Shown here: one piece after another, positions 35,379 to 43,704 of the stretch
Layout of the letters: each line of letters begins with the position of its first letter
Numbering within the stretch: the stretch's first letter is position 1
Source: Enterocloster hominis (ex Liu et al. 2021)
GTDB lineage: Bacteria > Bacillota > Clostridia > Lachnospirales > Lachnospiraceae
Length of the DNA: 64,000 nt
NCBI GenBank assembly: GCA_014385265.1
Contig: JACRTJ010000005.1
Coordinates: forward strand, 124,001 to 188,000
Direction of reading: 5' to 3'
Program-made: the position numbers and the translations under genes
Notes under the pieces: generated by a model
Told to the model about the DNA's origin: nothing
Databases searched by the model: none
The model's input: the letters and a program-made list of their open reading frames with translations, nothing else

Positions 35379-35429
35379 AGACTGGCTGCGGTTCCCGGAC
35401 TGCGGCCAGTTTATGATTGGGGGTATTCT

Positions 35430-36833
35430 ATGAACAACAGAACAGATTTTGATGTGATCATCATCGGCGCGGGGCCGTCGGGCATCTTCTGCGCCTACGA
35501 GCTCATAAAGGAGCGGCCTTCCTTAAACATACTCATGGTGGAAAAGGGCCGTCCCATTGAAAAGCGGGTATGCCCCAAGCGTACCACCAAGGTCTGCGTG
35601 GGGTGCAGGCCATGCAGCATCACCACCGGCTTTGCGGGAGCCGGCGCGTTTTCTGACGGAAAGCTCTCCCTGTCTCCGGATGTGGGAGGGAACCTGCCGG
35701 ATATCCTGGGATATGACAAGGCCCTGGAGCTGATCCATGAATCCGACGATATCTATCTGAAATTCGGGGCAGACACAAAGGTCTACGGCGTCGATAAGCA
35801 GAAGGAGATCCAGGAGATCCGCCGGAGGGCCATCATGGCAAACTTAAAGCTCATCGAATGTCCCATCCGTCATCTGGGCACTGAAGAGGGCTATAAGATC
35901 TACACCCGCCTCCAGGAACACCTGTTAAGCAGCGGGGTACGGATCGAATTTAATACCATGGTCCAGGATATCCTCATCGAGGACGGCTGTGCCAGAGGGA
36001 TCCTCACCGATAAGGGAGAAACGTATTACGCCAGGGAGATCGTGTCCGCCATTGGCCGCGAGGGCTCCGACTGGTTCTCCCATGTGTGCAGGGACCACGG
36101 GATCGAGACAAAGGTCGGCACCGTGGACATCGGCGTCCGCGTGGAGGTCCGGGACGAGGTCATGGAGTTTTTAAATAAGAACCTCTACGAGGCCAAGCTG
36201 GTGTATTATACCCCCACCTTCGACGATAAGGTGCGTACCTTCTGTACCAATCCGTCGGGAGAGGTGGCCACAGAGTATTACGAAAATGGCCTGGCGGTGG
36301 TCAACGGCCATGCCTACAAGTCCCAGGAATATAAGACCCACAACACCAACTTTGCCCTTCTGGTGTCCAAAAACTTCACCAAGCCCTTTAAGACGCCCAT
36401 CGAATACGGCAAGCATGTGGCCCAGCTTTCCAACATGCTGTGTGACGGAAAGATCCTGGTGCAGACCTTCGGCGATTTCCTCCGGGGCCGCCGGACCACT
36501 GAGGAACGGCTCTGCCGGAACAATCTGATCCCCACCTTAAAGGACGCAGTGCCTGGAGATCTGTCCCTGGTGCTGCCCCACCGGATCATGGTGGACATCA
36601 AGGAAATGCTCCTGGCCCTGGACAAGGTAACGCCCGGGATCGCCAGCGACGAGACCCTGCTTTACGGCGTGGAGGTGAAATTCTACTCCAATAAGGTGGT
36701 GGTAAATAAGGATTTCGAGACCAGTATCCCGGGACTCCGGGCCATCGGAGACGGCGCGTCTGTGACCCGCGGACTCCAGCAGGCCTCCGCCAACGGACTG
36801 TCGGTGGCAAGGAGTATTCTGGAGAAGCTGTAA
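35430..36833 (+). CDS. FAD-dependent oxidoreductase, COG2509-like
   Basis: A 467-residue flavoprotein. The Rossmann motif I-I-I-G-A-G-P-S-G lies at about 10-18. A cysteine-rich segment follows near 48-62 (C-P ... C-V-G-C-R-P-C), then G-F-A-G-A-G-A-F-S-D-G-K-L. The C-terminus has A-I-G-D-G-A-S-V-T-R-G. This matches the uncharacterised FAD-dependent dehydrogenases of COG2509. The substrate is unknown; the cysteine cluster may bind iron-sulfur or take part in redox chemistry, which is inference. It is a single-gene unit with its own promoter and terminator. Confidence 0.85.
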   Translation: MNNRTDFDVIIIGAGPSGIFCAYELIKERPSLNILMVEKGRPIEKRVCPKRTTKVCVGCRPCSITTGFAGAGAFSDGKLSLSPDVGGNLPDILGYDKALELIHESDDIYLKFGADTKVYGVDKQKEIQEIRRRAIMANLKLIECPIRHLGTEEGYKIYTRLQEHLLSSGVRIEFNTMVQDILIEDGCARGILTDKGETYYAREIVSAIGREGSDWFSHVCRDHGIETKVGTVDIGVRVEVRDEVMEFLNKNLYEAKLVYYTPTFDDKVRTFCTNPSGEVATEYYENGLAVVNGHAYKSQEYKTHNTNFALLVSKNFTKPFKTPIEYGKHVAQLSNMLCDGKILVQTFGDFLRGRRTTEERLCRNNLIPTLKDAVPGDLSLVLPHRIMVDIKEMLLALDKVTPGIASDETLLYGVEVKFYSNKVVVNKDFETSIPGLRAIGDGASVTRGLQQASANGLSVARSILEKL

Positions 36834-36842
36834 AATAGGGAC

Positions 36843-36895
36843 GCCCCCATATCCTCCCAAAGAAAGCATCGCTTTGGGAGGACATGGGGGCTTTG
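36843..36895 (+). terminator. Terminator of the FAD oxidoreductase gene
   Basis: Arms GCCCCCA..TCCTCCCAAAG and CTTTGGGAGG..TGGGGGC, followed by TTTGATAAA. Confidence 0.8.
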
Positions 36896-36964
36896 ATAAA
36901 GTGCGGGCTGCGGTAAGATATGGGGGAGTGAGGGCTGGGGATGGGTTGGGAACTCCTGGAGGGA

Positions 36965-37339
36965 TTATTTTGAATGCTGGGGGCTGGAGCTGGGGGAGGT
37001 CAGGTCGAAGCTTAGGGCCAGGAGATTTTTTATAGCGGCGTCCAGCTCTGGTTCGTTCAGAAGGATGCTGAGCCATTTTTCTTTGTTCATGTGCCAGGCG
37101 GGGAAGAATCCGGGCTGGGTGCGGCAGGAGGCAGCCAGGATTGGGTCGCATTTTACGTTCAGGAGCTCTGCGGTCCCCTCTCCCGGAAGCCCCAGTTTAT
37201 TTTTTCCTGTTTCCAGGATCACTCCATACCATTTTTTGTTGTCTTTGTGACGGAGGACAGCGTTTCTGTCCTTCCACGGATACTCCGGCTCTGTGCCGTA
37301 TTGGTCCATGCACCAGGCGAACAGTTCCTGTCGTGTCAT
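36965..37339 (-). CDS. MmcQ/YjbR family protein
   Basis: A 124-residue protein. ATG 37339 follows AGGAGGAAAG; the longer frame would overlap xerD. The pattern Y-P-W-K-D-R-N-A-V-L-R-H and K-W-Y-G-V-I-L and the C-terminal W-H-M-N-K-E-K-W match MmcQ/YjbR proteins, a CyaY-like fold thought to bind DNA. Function is not established. Confidence 0.85.
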   Translation of the reverse strand: MTRQELFAWCMDQYGTEPEYPWKDRNAVLRHKDNKKWYGVILETGKNKLGLPGEGTAELLNVKCDPILAASCRTQPGFFPAWHMNKEKWLSILLNEPELDAAIKNLLALSFDLTSPSSSPQHSK

Positions 37340-37417
37340 TCTCTTTCCTCCTCCTGATCCGGTATCTGCGTTTTCCGGTATTCCTCTTCCAGTTCTTCTG
37401 CCAGGTATGCATCCGGA

Positions 37418-37462
37418 AGATCCCCCTTCACAGAGCGGCGCGTTCTCTGGGAAGGGGGATCT
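37418..37462. repeat. Perfect long inverted repeat after xerD
   Basis: Arms AGATCCCCCTTC (37418-37429) and GAAGGGGGATCT (37451-37462) are perfect over 12 bases, with an inner CAGAG/CTCTG stem. It begins one base after the xerD stop. No T-run follows on either strand. Confidence 0.7.
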
Positions 37463-37463
37463 C

Positions 37464-38342
37464 CTATCTCCTGTGATGTGCTTCCGGGTCTGTCCCGCAG
37501 AGTCCGGCATAGGCGGCGTACATCTGGGTGGTGGCGGGATCAGCATGGCCCATCATGGTCTGGACAGCCTTCACATCGGCCCCGCCGCCGATCAGATGGG
37601 CCGCAAAGGAATGGCGCAGGGTATGGGGCGTGATGTCCTCCTGGATCCCTGCCTTTTCCCCGTAATATTTCACGATCTTCCAGAAGCCCTGGCGGCTCAT
37701 GAGGCCGCCGCTGCAGTTGATGAAAAGCCAGGGCGCGTCCCCGCCCTTTACAAGAGCCGGGCGGGCTGTTTCCAGATATCTTGAAAGTGCCTCCTTGGCC
37801 ACGCGGCCGAAGGGTACGGCCCGCTCCTTATATTCGTCCCGGCAGGTAATGAAGCCCACAGCCATATTCACATCGGAAAGCTCCAGATGGATCAGCTCCG
37901 ATACGCGGATCCCGGTGGCGTAAAGGAGCTCCAGCATAGCCTTATCCCGGATCTCCTTGGCAGAATCCCCCGACGGCTGGGCCAGCAGGCGGTCCACCTC
38001 CTCCACGGTCAGGATCACCGGAGCCTTTTTTTCGATCCTGGGCGCATGGATGGATTCTGACGGATCCTTTCTGATCCGCCCGCGCTTAAATTCGTATCCG
38101 AAAAACGCCTTCATGGACGCCAGGTTCCTGGACACCGTAGACGCCGCCTTCCCTTCCTTCTCCAGCATCAGCACATAGGAATTCAGCGCTGTCCTTGTGA
38201 CCCGGGACAGCTCCCGGATCCCCATTCCTTCCAGGAACGCCGCCATCTGCATTAAATCTCTCTGATAGGAAACGCGGGTATTTTCTGAAGCATGCTTTTC
38301 CGCCTCCAGATACTCCGCGAACCGTCTGATCTCTTCTTTCAT
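37464..38342 (-). CDS. xerD: Tyrosine recombinase XerD-like
   Basis: A 292-residue tyrosine recombinase starting at ATG 38342 (the ribosome site is weak). The N-terminal SAM-like core-binding domain (about 1-90) is followed by the catalytic domain with Arg in T-G-I-R-V-S-E-L, H-T-L-R-H-S-F-A-A-H-L, G-H-A-D and the nucleophile Tyr in T-T-Q-M-Y. XerD with XerC resolves chromosome dimers. The nearby spoIIM and nudix genes repeat the B. subtilis order nudF ... spoIIM ... ripX(xerD), which supports XerD rather than a mobile-element integrase. A large inverted repeat follows. Confidence 0.9.
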   Translation of the reverse strand: MKEEIRRFAEYLEAEKHASENTRVSYQRDLMQMAAFLEGMGIRELSRVTRTALNSYVLMLEKEGKAASTVSRNLASMKAFFGYEFKRGRIRKDPSESIHAPRIEKKAPVILTVEEVDRLLAQPSGDSAKEIRDKAMLELLYATGIRVSELIHLELSDVNMAVGFITCRDEYKERAVPFGRVAKEALSRYLETARPALVKGGDAPWLFINCSGGLMSRQGFWKIVKYYGEKAGIQEDITPHTLRHSFAAHLIGGGADVKAVQTMMGHADPATTQMYAAYAGLCGTDPEAHHRR

Positions 38343-38552
38343 CTCAATCTGCACGATCCCCCGTGATCTTCTCTCATACACGATCCTGCCCAAAACGGGC
38401 TGTTTTCCTCATTATAGTCTCACTTTTCCATAAAATCAAACACATTTTTACCCCTTTTCTCCCACTTTCCAGGCGGTTTCCATAAAAAGCCCAACATGTG
38501 GCGCTCCCCGGACAGCGGCCTTCCACATATTGTAAAAAGATTTTTCCACCGT

Positions 38553-39110
38553 TCATCCGGTGATCCAGGCAGTTATCCACGGATTCACAAAGCTTTCCGC
38601 CGCTGCTCCCAGGACCGCTGCCAGGACCAGCGCCAGGGCCGCAGGCGCGGTCATCTTCTTTTTCTCCTCCTCCATCCACCAGGCCGTCACATAAAATACA
38701 GCCATGTACGGCACAGCCTGGGGAAAGACCAGGGCCAGATACCGGAAGATCCCGGAAAGCCCGCTCCCCATGGTCAGGCTGCTGACGGTCACCGCCGTGG
38801 AAAAACCCAGGTAGGCCGCCGTCCCCATAAAAAGAAACGGAGCCGCCGGCGTCATGGAGAACAGGATCAGGCAGAAGGCCTCCCCCAGCCGTTTTCTTAA
38901 AACCGTAAAAAACAGCCCCATGAAATCCAGCTTTAACAGCATGGCTGCCGTGACCATCCCACTCCCCGCATCCCTAAGCGCCTCCTTCCATCCGGAATCC
39001 GGCCAGTTGCAGAACAGCGTCCCGGCGGCGGCTCCCAGGAGCAGAAAAAAGGACAGCCAGAATCCTGGGCTGTCCTTCCTGTTTCCGAAATTTCCCATGG
39101 CATCCCCCAT
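38553..39110 (-). CDS. spoIIM: Stage II sporulation protein M
   Basis: A 185-residue membrane protein with about five hydrophobic segments. The C-terminal A-E-S-F-V-N-P-W-I resembles the end of SpoIIM, which with SpoIID and SpoIIP remodels peptidoglycan during engulfment. ATG 39110 lacks a strong site; ATG 39098 with GGGGG before it is a possible start. Position beside a nudix gene and xerD matches the B. subtilis order. The 210 bases before xerD hold a small GCCC/GGGC hairpin and no gene. Confidence 0.8.
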   Translation of the reverse strand: MGDAMGNFGNRKDSPGFWLSFFLLLGAAAGTLFCNWPDSGWKEALRDAGSGMVTAAMLLKLDFMGLFFTVLRKRLGEAFCLILFSMTPAAPFLFMGTAAYLGFSTAVTVSSLTMGSGLSGIFRYLALVFPQAVPYMAVFYVTAWWMEEEKKKMTAPAALALVLAAVLGAAAESFVNPWITAWITG

Positions 39111-39176
39111 ACAGTACAGGCTTCTTTTGTTCCCACTATATGACGGCCATGTCCGGTCTATTCCATTTTTATCCGT

Positions 39177-39713
39177 TCACCGGATCCCTTCCCGCTGGGC
39201 ATATGCCATGATGGCAGCCACCGTCTTTCCGTCGGTGAGCTTTCCTCCGTAGATCAGCTCCAGCAGGTCCTTTACCTCCCATTCCTCCACATCGATGCTT
39301 TCGTCTGCGTCCAGGTGCTGCTCTGTCTTTACCAGATCCCTGGCCACAAACAGGTCGATGGCCTCGTCGCAGAATGCCACTGTTGTGTTGATGGTCATGA
39401 GGTATTCCATGGTCTCCGCTTTAAACCCGGTCTCCTCCTCCAGCTCCCGGTACGCACATTCGATCCGGGGCTCGTCCGGCGCATCCACCTTTCCGGCCGG
39501 CAGCTCCAGGGTAAACCGGTCCAGGGCGTTCCTGTACTGGCGCACCATTAAAAGCTTTCCTTCCTTTGTCACCGGCAGTACTGCTGCCGCCCCGTCGTGG
39601 TGGATATAATCATACGTTTCCTGGATCCCATTAGCCACCACCGTATCCCTGTATACCTTAAGGATCGTCCCGGTGTACGCCAGCTCCCGCTCCAGGCGGA
39701 TCGTTTTTTCCAT
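39177..39713 (-). CDS. nudF: ADP-ribose pyrophosphatase-type Nudix hydrolase
   Basis: A 178-residue protein with a Nudix box near 77-100, ending R-E-L-E-E-E-T-G-F; there is one extra residue between the first Gly and the first Glu. An N-terminal beta region and R-Q-Y-R-N-A-L-D-R-F-T-L-E-L-P-A-G match NudF, which splits ADP-ribose into AMP and ribose 5-phosphate. It precedes spoIIM and xerD, as in B. subtilis. Confidence 0.9.
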   Translation of the reverse strand: MEKTIRLERELAYTGTILKVYRDTVVANGIQETYDYIHHDGAAAVLPVTKEGKLLMVRQYRNALDRFTLELPAGKVDAPDEPRIECAYRELEEETGFKAETMEYLMTINTTVAFCDEAIDLFVARDLVKTEQHLDADESIDVEEWEVKDLLELIYGGKLTDGKTVAAIMAYAQREGIR

Positions 39714-39732
39714 AACCGCTTTCTCCTCCCGC

Positions 39733-40530
39733 CTATTTTAACCGCTTATTTTTCTCGTAGTTGGCGTCGCAGGCCTTTATGATGGAGCTACGGAAGCCTC
39801 CCTCCTCCAGGGCCGCCACACCCTCGATGGTGGTGCCGCCGGGTGAGCAGACCATATCCTTTAGCTCGCCTGGATGCTTTCCGGTCTCCAGGACCATTTT
39901 TGCGCTTCCCAGAACTGCCTGGGCAGCCATCCGGTACGCCATCTGGCGGGGCAGGCCGTTCTTCACACAGCCGTCGGCCAGGGCCTCGATGAACATGTAT
40001 ACATAAGCCGGGGAACAGCCGCTGGCGCTTCCCACCACATCCATGAGCCGCTCCTCCACCAGTTCCATTTTTCCAAAGGAAGTGAACAGTGTATGGAGAA
40101 GCTCCTTTTCCTCCTGGGTGAACAGGGCTTCATCATAGCAGACTCCCGTCATGCCCTCACCCACCATAGCCGGTGTGTTGGGCATGGAGCGGACCACCCG
40201 GACCTGGCCTCCCAGGCCCTCTGTCAGGTCGGAAATGGTGTATCCGGCTGCAATGGAGATGATCACCTGGTCCTTCGTCACCACGTCTTTGATCTCCCCA
40301 AAAACCCGGGGCAGCACCTGGGGCTTTACAGCCAGGACCAGGTACTTTGCCTGTCTGGCGCACTCTGCGTTGGAGCCCGCATGGGGAACCCCCGTCTCCC
40401 TGGTGACCTGCTCCATTTTTTCCTCATGGGCAGAGGAAAAGATCATATCCTCCGGGGAAAATTCCTTTAAAAGCCCCTTCATGATGGCAGTCGCCATGTT
40501 GCCCATTCCAATAAAACCGATTTTTGCCAT
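39733..40530 (-). CDS. proC: Pyrroline-5-carboxylate reductase
   Basis: A 265-residue protein. ATG 40530 was chosen because GGAGG lies 8 bases upstream. The N-terminal Rossmann motif is I-G-F-I-G-M-G-N-M-A. The C-terminal dimerisation part has S-G-C-S-P-A-Y-V-Y and D-M-V-C-S-P-G-G-T-T-I-E-G, the ProC signature. It makes L-proline from pyrroline-5-carboxylate with NAD(P)H. Confidence 0.97.
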   Translation of the reverse strand: MAKIGFIGMGNMATAIMKGLLKEFSPEDMIFSSAHEEKMEQVTRETGVPHAGSNAECARQAKYLVLAVKPQVLPRVFGEIKDVVTKDQVIISIAAGYTISDLTEGLGGQVRVVRSMPNTPAMVGEGMTGVCYDEALFTQEEKELLHTLFTSFGKMELVEERLMDVVGSASGCSPAYVYMFIEALADGCVKNGLPRQMAYRMAAQAVLGSAKMVLETGKHPGELKDMVCSPGGTTIEGVAALEEGGFRSSIIKACDANYEKNKRLK

Positions 40531-40576
40531 TTCCATTCCCTCCTGAGATGTTCCCGCACAGGGGAGGGCCGCTTTT

Positions 40577-41389
40577 CTATGAAAGCGGAACCACGGCCCC
40601 CTCATACGTTTCTTCAATAAACTTCTTTACTTCCCCGCTCTTTAAGGCATCCACCAGAGCCTTGATCTTTTCATCATTCTCATGGCCCTTCTGGACAGCT
40701 ACCACATTTCCGTAGGTAGTGGCGCCGATGGATTCTGAATCCTCACATACAAGAGCGTCCGCCACCTTTAAACCTGCTGCGATGGCATAGTTTCCGTTGA
40801 TGACAGCCAGATCCACGTCCTGGAGAGAACGGGGAAGCTGGGCTGCCTCCATTTCAATGATATCGAAATTTCTCGGATTGTCAACGATATCCTGCTTGGT
40901 TGCCGTAAGTCCTGCGCCCTCCTTCAGACCGATGAGCCCCTGGGCCTCTAAAAGCAGGAGAGCCCTGGCTTCATTGGTGGTGTCATTGGGAACGGCGATC
41001 TGGGCTCCGTCTGCCAGCTCCTCCAGGGAAGCGGTCTTTCCGGCATAGATCCCAAAGGGCTCATAATGGATCACAGCCGCAGAAGCCAGCTCCGTCTTTT
41101 TCTCCGCATTAAATTCATCCAGATACGGCTGGTGCTGGAAATAGTTGGCGTCCAGGTCTCCGGCATCCAGGGCCACATTGGGCTGTACATAATCGTTATA
41201 CTCTTTGATCTCCAGGGTATAGCCTGCCTTCTCCAGCACCGGCTTCGCCGCCTCCAGGATCTCTGCGTGGGGAGCCGGGCTGGCTCCTACGACGATGGTG
41301 GTGTCCTTACCGGAATCTTTGGAACCGCAGCCGGCTAAAAGTCCGGCCGCAAAAGCGACTGCCAGGAATGTATAAATGTTTTTTCTCAT
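40577..41389 (-). CDS. metQ: Methionine ABC transporter substrate-binding lipoprotein
   Basis: A 270-residue NlpA/MetQ lipoprotein. The signal peptide ends in the lipobox L-L-A-G-C at about residue 21. Typical sequences are V-G-A-S-P-A-P-H-A-E-I-L, D-A-N-Y-F-Q-H-Q-P-Y-L, and I-N-G-N-Y-A-I. It binds methionine outside the membrane for MetI and MetN. It is the last gene of the metNIQ operon, 122 bases after metI. Confidence 0.95.
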   Translation of the reverse strand: MRKNIYTFLAVAFAAGLLAGCGSKDSGKDTTIVVGASPAPHAEILEAAKPVLEKAGYTLEIKEYNDYVQPNVALDAGDLDANYFQHQPYLDEFNAEKKTELASAAVIHYEPFGIYAGKTASLEELADGAQIAVPNDTTNEARALLLLEAQGLIGLKEGAGLTATKQDIVDNPRNFDIIEMEAAQLPRSLQDVDLAVINGNYAIAAGLKVADALVCEDSESIGATTYGNVVAVQKGHENDEKIKALVDALKSGEVKKFIEETYEGAVVPLS

Positions 41390-41511
41390 GATGATCTTTC
41401 TCCTTTTGATGTTTTCATTTATATCAAAACCGTTCCGCCCTCCGCCTGCGCGCTTTGGTTTTGGCCGGTCAGGATCTGATCCATACGTTTAAAGAGCCTT
41501 CTTCCGTGAGC

Positions 41512-42171
41512 CTAACGGGCCCTCCGGTCCACCTTTTTCACCAGGGTCATGCCCAGGGACTGGATCACCTGTACCAGGATCACTAAGAAGAGAATGGCGA
41601 TCCACATGATGCCGTCCTCAAACCGGTAGTAGCCATAGTTGATGGCAACGGCTCCCAGGCCTCCGGCCCCGCAGAAGCCGGCCATGGCCGAGTATCCCAG
41701 AATGGTGGTCACTGCAATGGCCCCGTTGGTGATCAGAGATGGCTTCGCCTCCGGAAGGAGCACCTTTACGATGATCTGCCAGGTGGAAGCGCCCATGGAT
41801 TTGGCCGCTTCGATGACTCCGGGATCTACTTCATTTAAAGATGCTTCCACGATCCTGGCCACATAGGGGGCCGACGCCAGGGTCAGAGGCACGATAATGG
41901 CCTTGGTTCCCACGCTGGTGCCCACCAGCTTTCTGGTGAAGTTCTGGATGGCGATCACCAGGATCAGGAACGGAACAGAACGGATCAGGTTGATGATCAC
42001 GCCCAGGGCCTCCTGGGCCCTGGGGTTGGGACGGATCCCGTTCTTTGCCCAGACAACAAGCAGGATTCCCAGGGGGATCCCGATCACATAGGCCAGAGCC
42101 GACGATGCAAACGTCATGATCAGGGTATTTCCCAGTTCTTCTAAAAACAGAAATGCCAGATTAGAGTTCAT
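41512..42171 (-). CDS. metI: Methionine ABC transporter permease
   Basis: A 219-residue membrane protein with five to six helices. ATG 42171 lies inside the metN end (11-base overlap), giving the usual MetI length. The coupling motif P-Y-V-A-R-I-V-E-A-S-L-N-E-V-D-P-G-V-I-E-A-A-K-S-M-G-A contacts MetN. Confidence 0.95.
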   Translation of the reverse strand: MNSNLAFLFLEELGNTLIMTFASSALAYVIGIPLGILLVVWAKNGIRPNPRAQEALGVIINLIRSVPFLILVIAIQNFTRKLVGTSVGTKAIIVPLTLASAPYVARIVEASLNEVDPGVIEAAKSMGASTWQIIVKVLLPEAKPSLITNGAIAVTTILGYSAMAGFCGAGGLGAVAINYGYYRFEDGIMWIAILFLVILVQVIQSLGMTLVKKVDRRAR

Positions 42172-43180
42172 TTTTTCCAACCTCCTCATAAGGTACTTTC
42201 GCCCGGTCCAGATACTGGAGGACCCTTTCGATGTCCGGCTCATGATCCGGCAGCTCAATGATCATCTGTCCTGCGGCCTTTCCCTTTATATCCCTGGTGG
42301 CTGCGTACATGATGTTCACCGGCACCTTACATGCCAGTACCACGTTGGAGATCACCGGCTCACTGGACGCCAGGCCGTCAAAGATAATACGGAACAGCCG
42401 TCCCGTTCCAAATTCTACTTTTTCCGCTGCGTCGCCCAGGATCAGCTGGCGGCCGATTTTGGACTTGGGCTCTGCGAACACCCGGGACACCTCGCCGATC
42501 TCTGCAATGTGGCTCTTGTCGATGATGGCCACCCGGTCGCAGACGGCTTCGATCACGGCCATCTCATGGGTGATGATGACGACTGTAATGCCCATGGACT
42601 GGTTGATCTCCTTCAAAAGCTGAAGGATCGCTTTGGTGGTATTGGGATCCAGGGCGCTGGTGGCCTCGTCACAGAGGAGTACCTTTGGATTGGTGGCGAT
42701 GGCCCTGGCAATGGCTACCCTCTGCTTCTGGCCTCCGGAAAGCTGTGCCGGATATGCGTTTTCCCGGTCCTCCAGTCCCACCAGCTTTAAAAGTTCCCGG
42801 GCCCTGGCCTTTGCTTCTTCTCTGGGAGTCCCTGCGATCTCCATGGGGAAACAGATATTTCCCAGGACTGTCCTCTGGGCCAGCAGATTGAACTGCTGGA
42901 AGATCATTCCCATGGACTGGCGGACCTTTCTTAACTCAGCATCCTGCATTTCCGACAGGGGCTTTCCGTCATAATAGACCTCTCCCTCGGTGGGGACCTC
43001 CAGATAATTCATACACCGCACCAGGGTGCTTTTTCCTGCCCCCGAAAGGCCGATGATCCCGAAGATCTCCCCAGGCATGATCTCCAGACTGATGTCCTCC
43101 AGCGCCCGGACCGTTCCCTGGCTCCCTGTAAACGCTTTTCCAAGACCATCCATACGGATGATCGGAGTCTTATTTTCCAT
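42161..43180 (-). CDS. metN: Methionine ABC transporter ATP-binding protein
   Basis: A 339-residue ATPase with Walker A G-L-S-G-A-G-K-S-T near 44, signature L-S-G-G-Q-K-Q-R, Walker B V-L-L-C-D-E-A-T-S-A-L-D and H-loop I-T-H-E-M. The C-terminal NIL/ACT-like domain (about 265-339) senses methionine and inhibits transport. AAGGAG precedes the ATG. Upstream is a terminator and a small reading frame rather than a SAM riboswitch. Confidence 0.97.
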   Translation of the reverse strand: MENKTPIIRMDGLGKAFTGSQGTVRALEDISLEIMPGEIFGIIGLSGAGKSTLVRCMNYLEVPTEGEVYYDGKPLSEMQDAELRKVRQSMGMIFQQFNLLAQRTVLGNICFPMEIAGTPREEAKARARELLKLVGLEDRENAYPAQLSGGQKQRVAIARAIATNPKVLLCDEATSALDPNTTKAILQLLKEINQSMGITVVIITHEMAVIEAVCDRVAIIDKSHIAEIGEVSRVFAEPKSKIGRQLILGDAAEKVEFGTGRLFRIIFDGLASSEPVISNVVLACKVPVNIMYAATRDIKGKAAGQMIIELPDHEPDIERVLQYLDRAKVPYEEVGKNEL

Positions 43181-43230
43181 GCTTTTCTCCTTTTCTCCGG
43201 CGGACCGGCCGCTTTTTTCGCCGCCCGCGC

Positions 43231-43266
43231 AAACAAAAAACCGCAGCCCCTCAGGAACTGCGGTTT
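43231..43266 (-). terminator. Terminator between the leader frame and metN
   Basis: Arms AAACCGCAG and CTGCGGTTT around an 11-base loop; the second arm runs into a T-rich tract (TTTTTTGTTT) on the minus strand. It lies 29 bases after the stop of the 44-codon frame and about 50 bases before metN, so metNIQ needs read-through or an internal promoter. Confidence 0.85.
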
Positions 43267-43295
43267 ACCCTCTTTGTTGATCACAGGATATCTGA

Positions 43296-43430
43296 CTACT
43301 CACAATCCATACAGGAATGATTCTGGTCTGCAATTTTTTCCACGCAAAAAATCATGCCGCACATGGCCATGCCGCACATCAGACCCATCATATTCATCTG
43401 TACTGATACGATCGCCGTTTTCTTGTTCAT
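43296..43430 (-). CDS. Methionine- and cysteine-rich small peptide before metNIQ
   Basis: A 44-residue frame with ATG 43430 and GGAGG 7 bases upstream. It contains nine methionines and five cysteines. The middle (residues 12-29) has the pattern M-x-M-M-x-x-M-C-G-M-A-M-C-G-M-I-F-C, made by a direct repeat of ATGTGCGGCATG. The rest of the peptide is one possible membrane helix (about 6-31) and a polar C-terminal tail with C-M-D-C. It lies between its own promoter and an intrinsic terminator before metN. It could be a leader peptide that senses methionine or cysteine supply, or a real small membrane or metal-binding protein. No family is recognised. Confidence 0.7.
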   Translation of the reverse strand: MNKKTAIVSVQMNMMGLMCGMAMCGMIFCVEKIADQNHSCMDCE

Positions 43431-43492
43431 CCTGTTTCCTCCCGGGCGTTTGTACCACCCCGGCTTTCTCTGGTAACTTTTTGTTACTCTGG

Positions 43493-43521
43493 ATTTTACA
43501 CCACATTTTCTGAATCGTCAA
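43493..43521 (-). promoter_or_regulatory. Promoter of the leader frame and metNIQ
   Basis: TTGACG (43516-43521) and TAAAAT (43493-43498) with a 17-base spacer. The short leader then has hairpins GTAAC/GTTAC and CCGGG/CCCGG, the second ending next to the GGAGG of the small frame. Confidence 0.8.
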
Positions 43522-43530
43522 TACTTTTTT

Positions 43531-43580
43531 ACAAATTAACGTAATAGTTCAGCCATGCGGAGAACTGTCACAAATTAACG
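43531..43580. repeat. Direct repeats upstream of the metNIQ promoter
   Basis: ACAAATTAACG occurs at 43531-43541 and 43570-43580, 39 bases apart. Both lie just upstream of the -35 box (about 10 and 49 bases from it), a place where activators bind. No regulator is identified. Confidence 0.6.
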
Positions 43581-43640
43581 CCGATAAACGTCTGCCCCAA
43601 TGCGGTGTCCGGATCCAGTCCCCCTTCCGCCCCTATGACA

Positions 43641-43682
43641 TAAAAAATCCGGCGGTACAGGGTCTCCCCGTATACCTCCGGA
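43641..43682 (-). terminator. Terminator of rny
   Basis: Arms ATCCGG.GGTA and TACCGCCGGAT, loop AGA, followed by TTTTTT on the minus strand. Confidence 0.85.
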
Positions 43683-43704
43683 TCTTTCTTATTGTTCTGT
43701 GCTC

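Noticed and set aside
43181-43530. SAM riboswitch or T-box upstream of metN
   Set aside because: The S-box core was not found. A GGGTGGTAC stretch resembles a T-box core but the leader is far too short and lacks a specifier stem.
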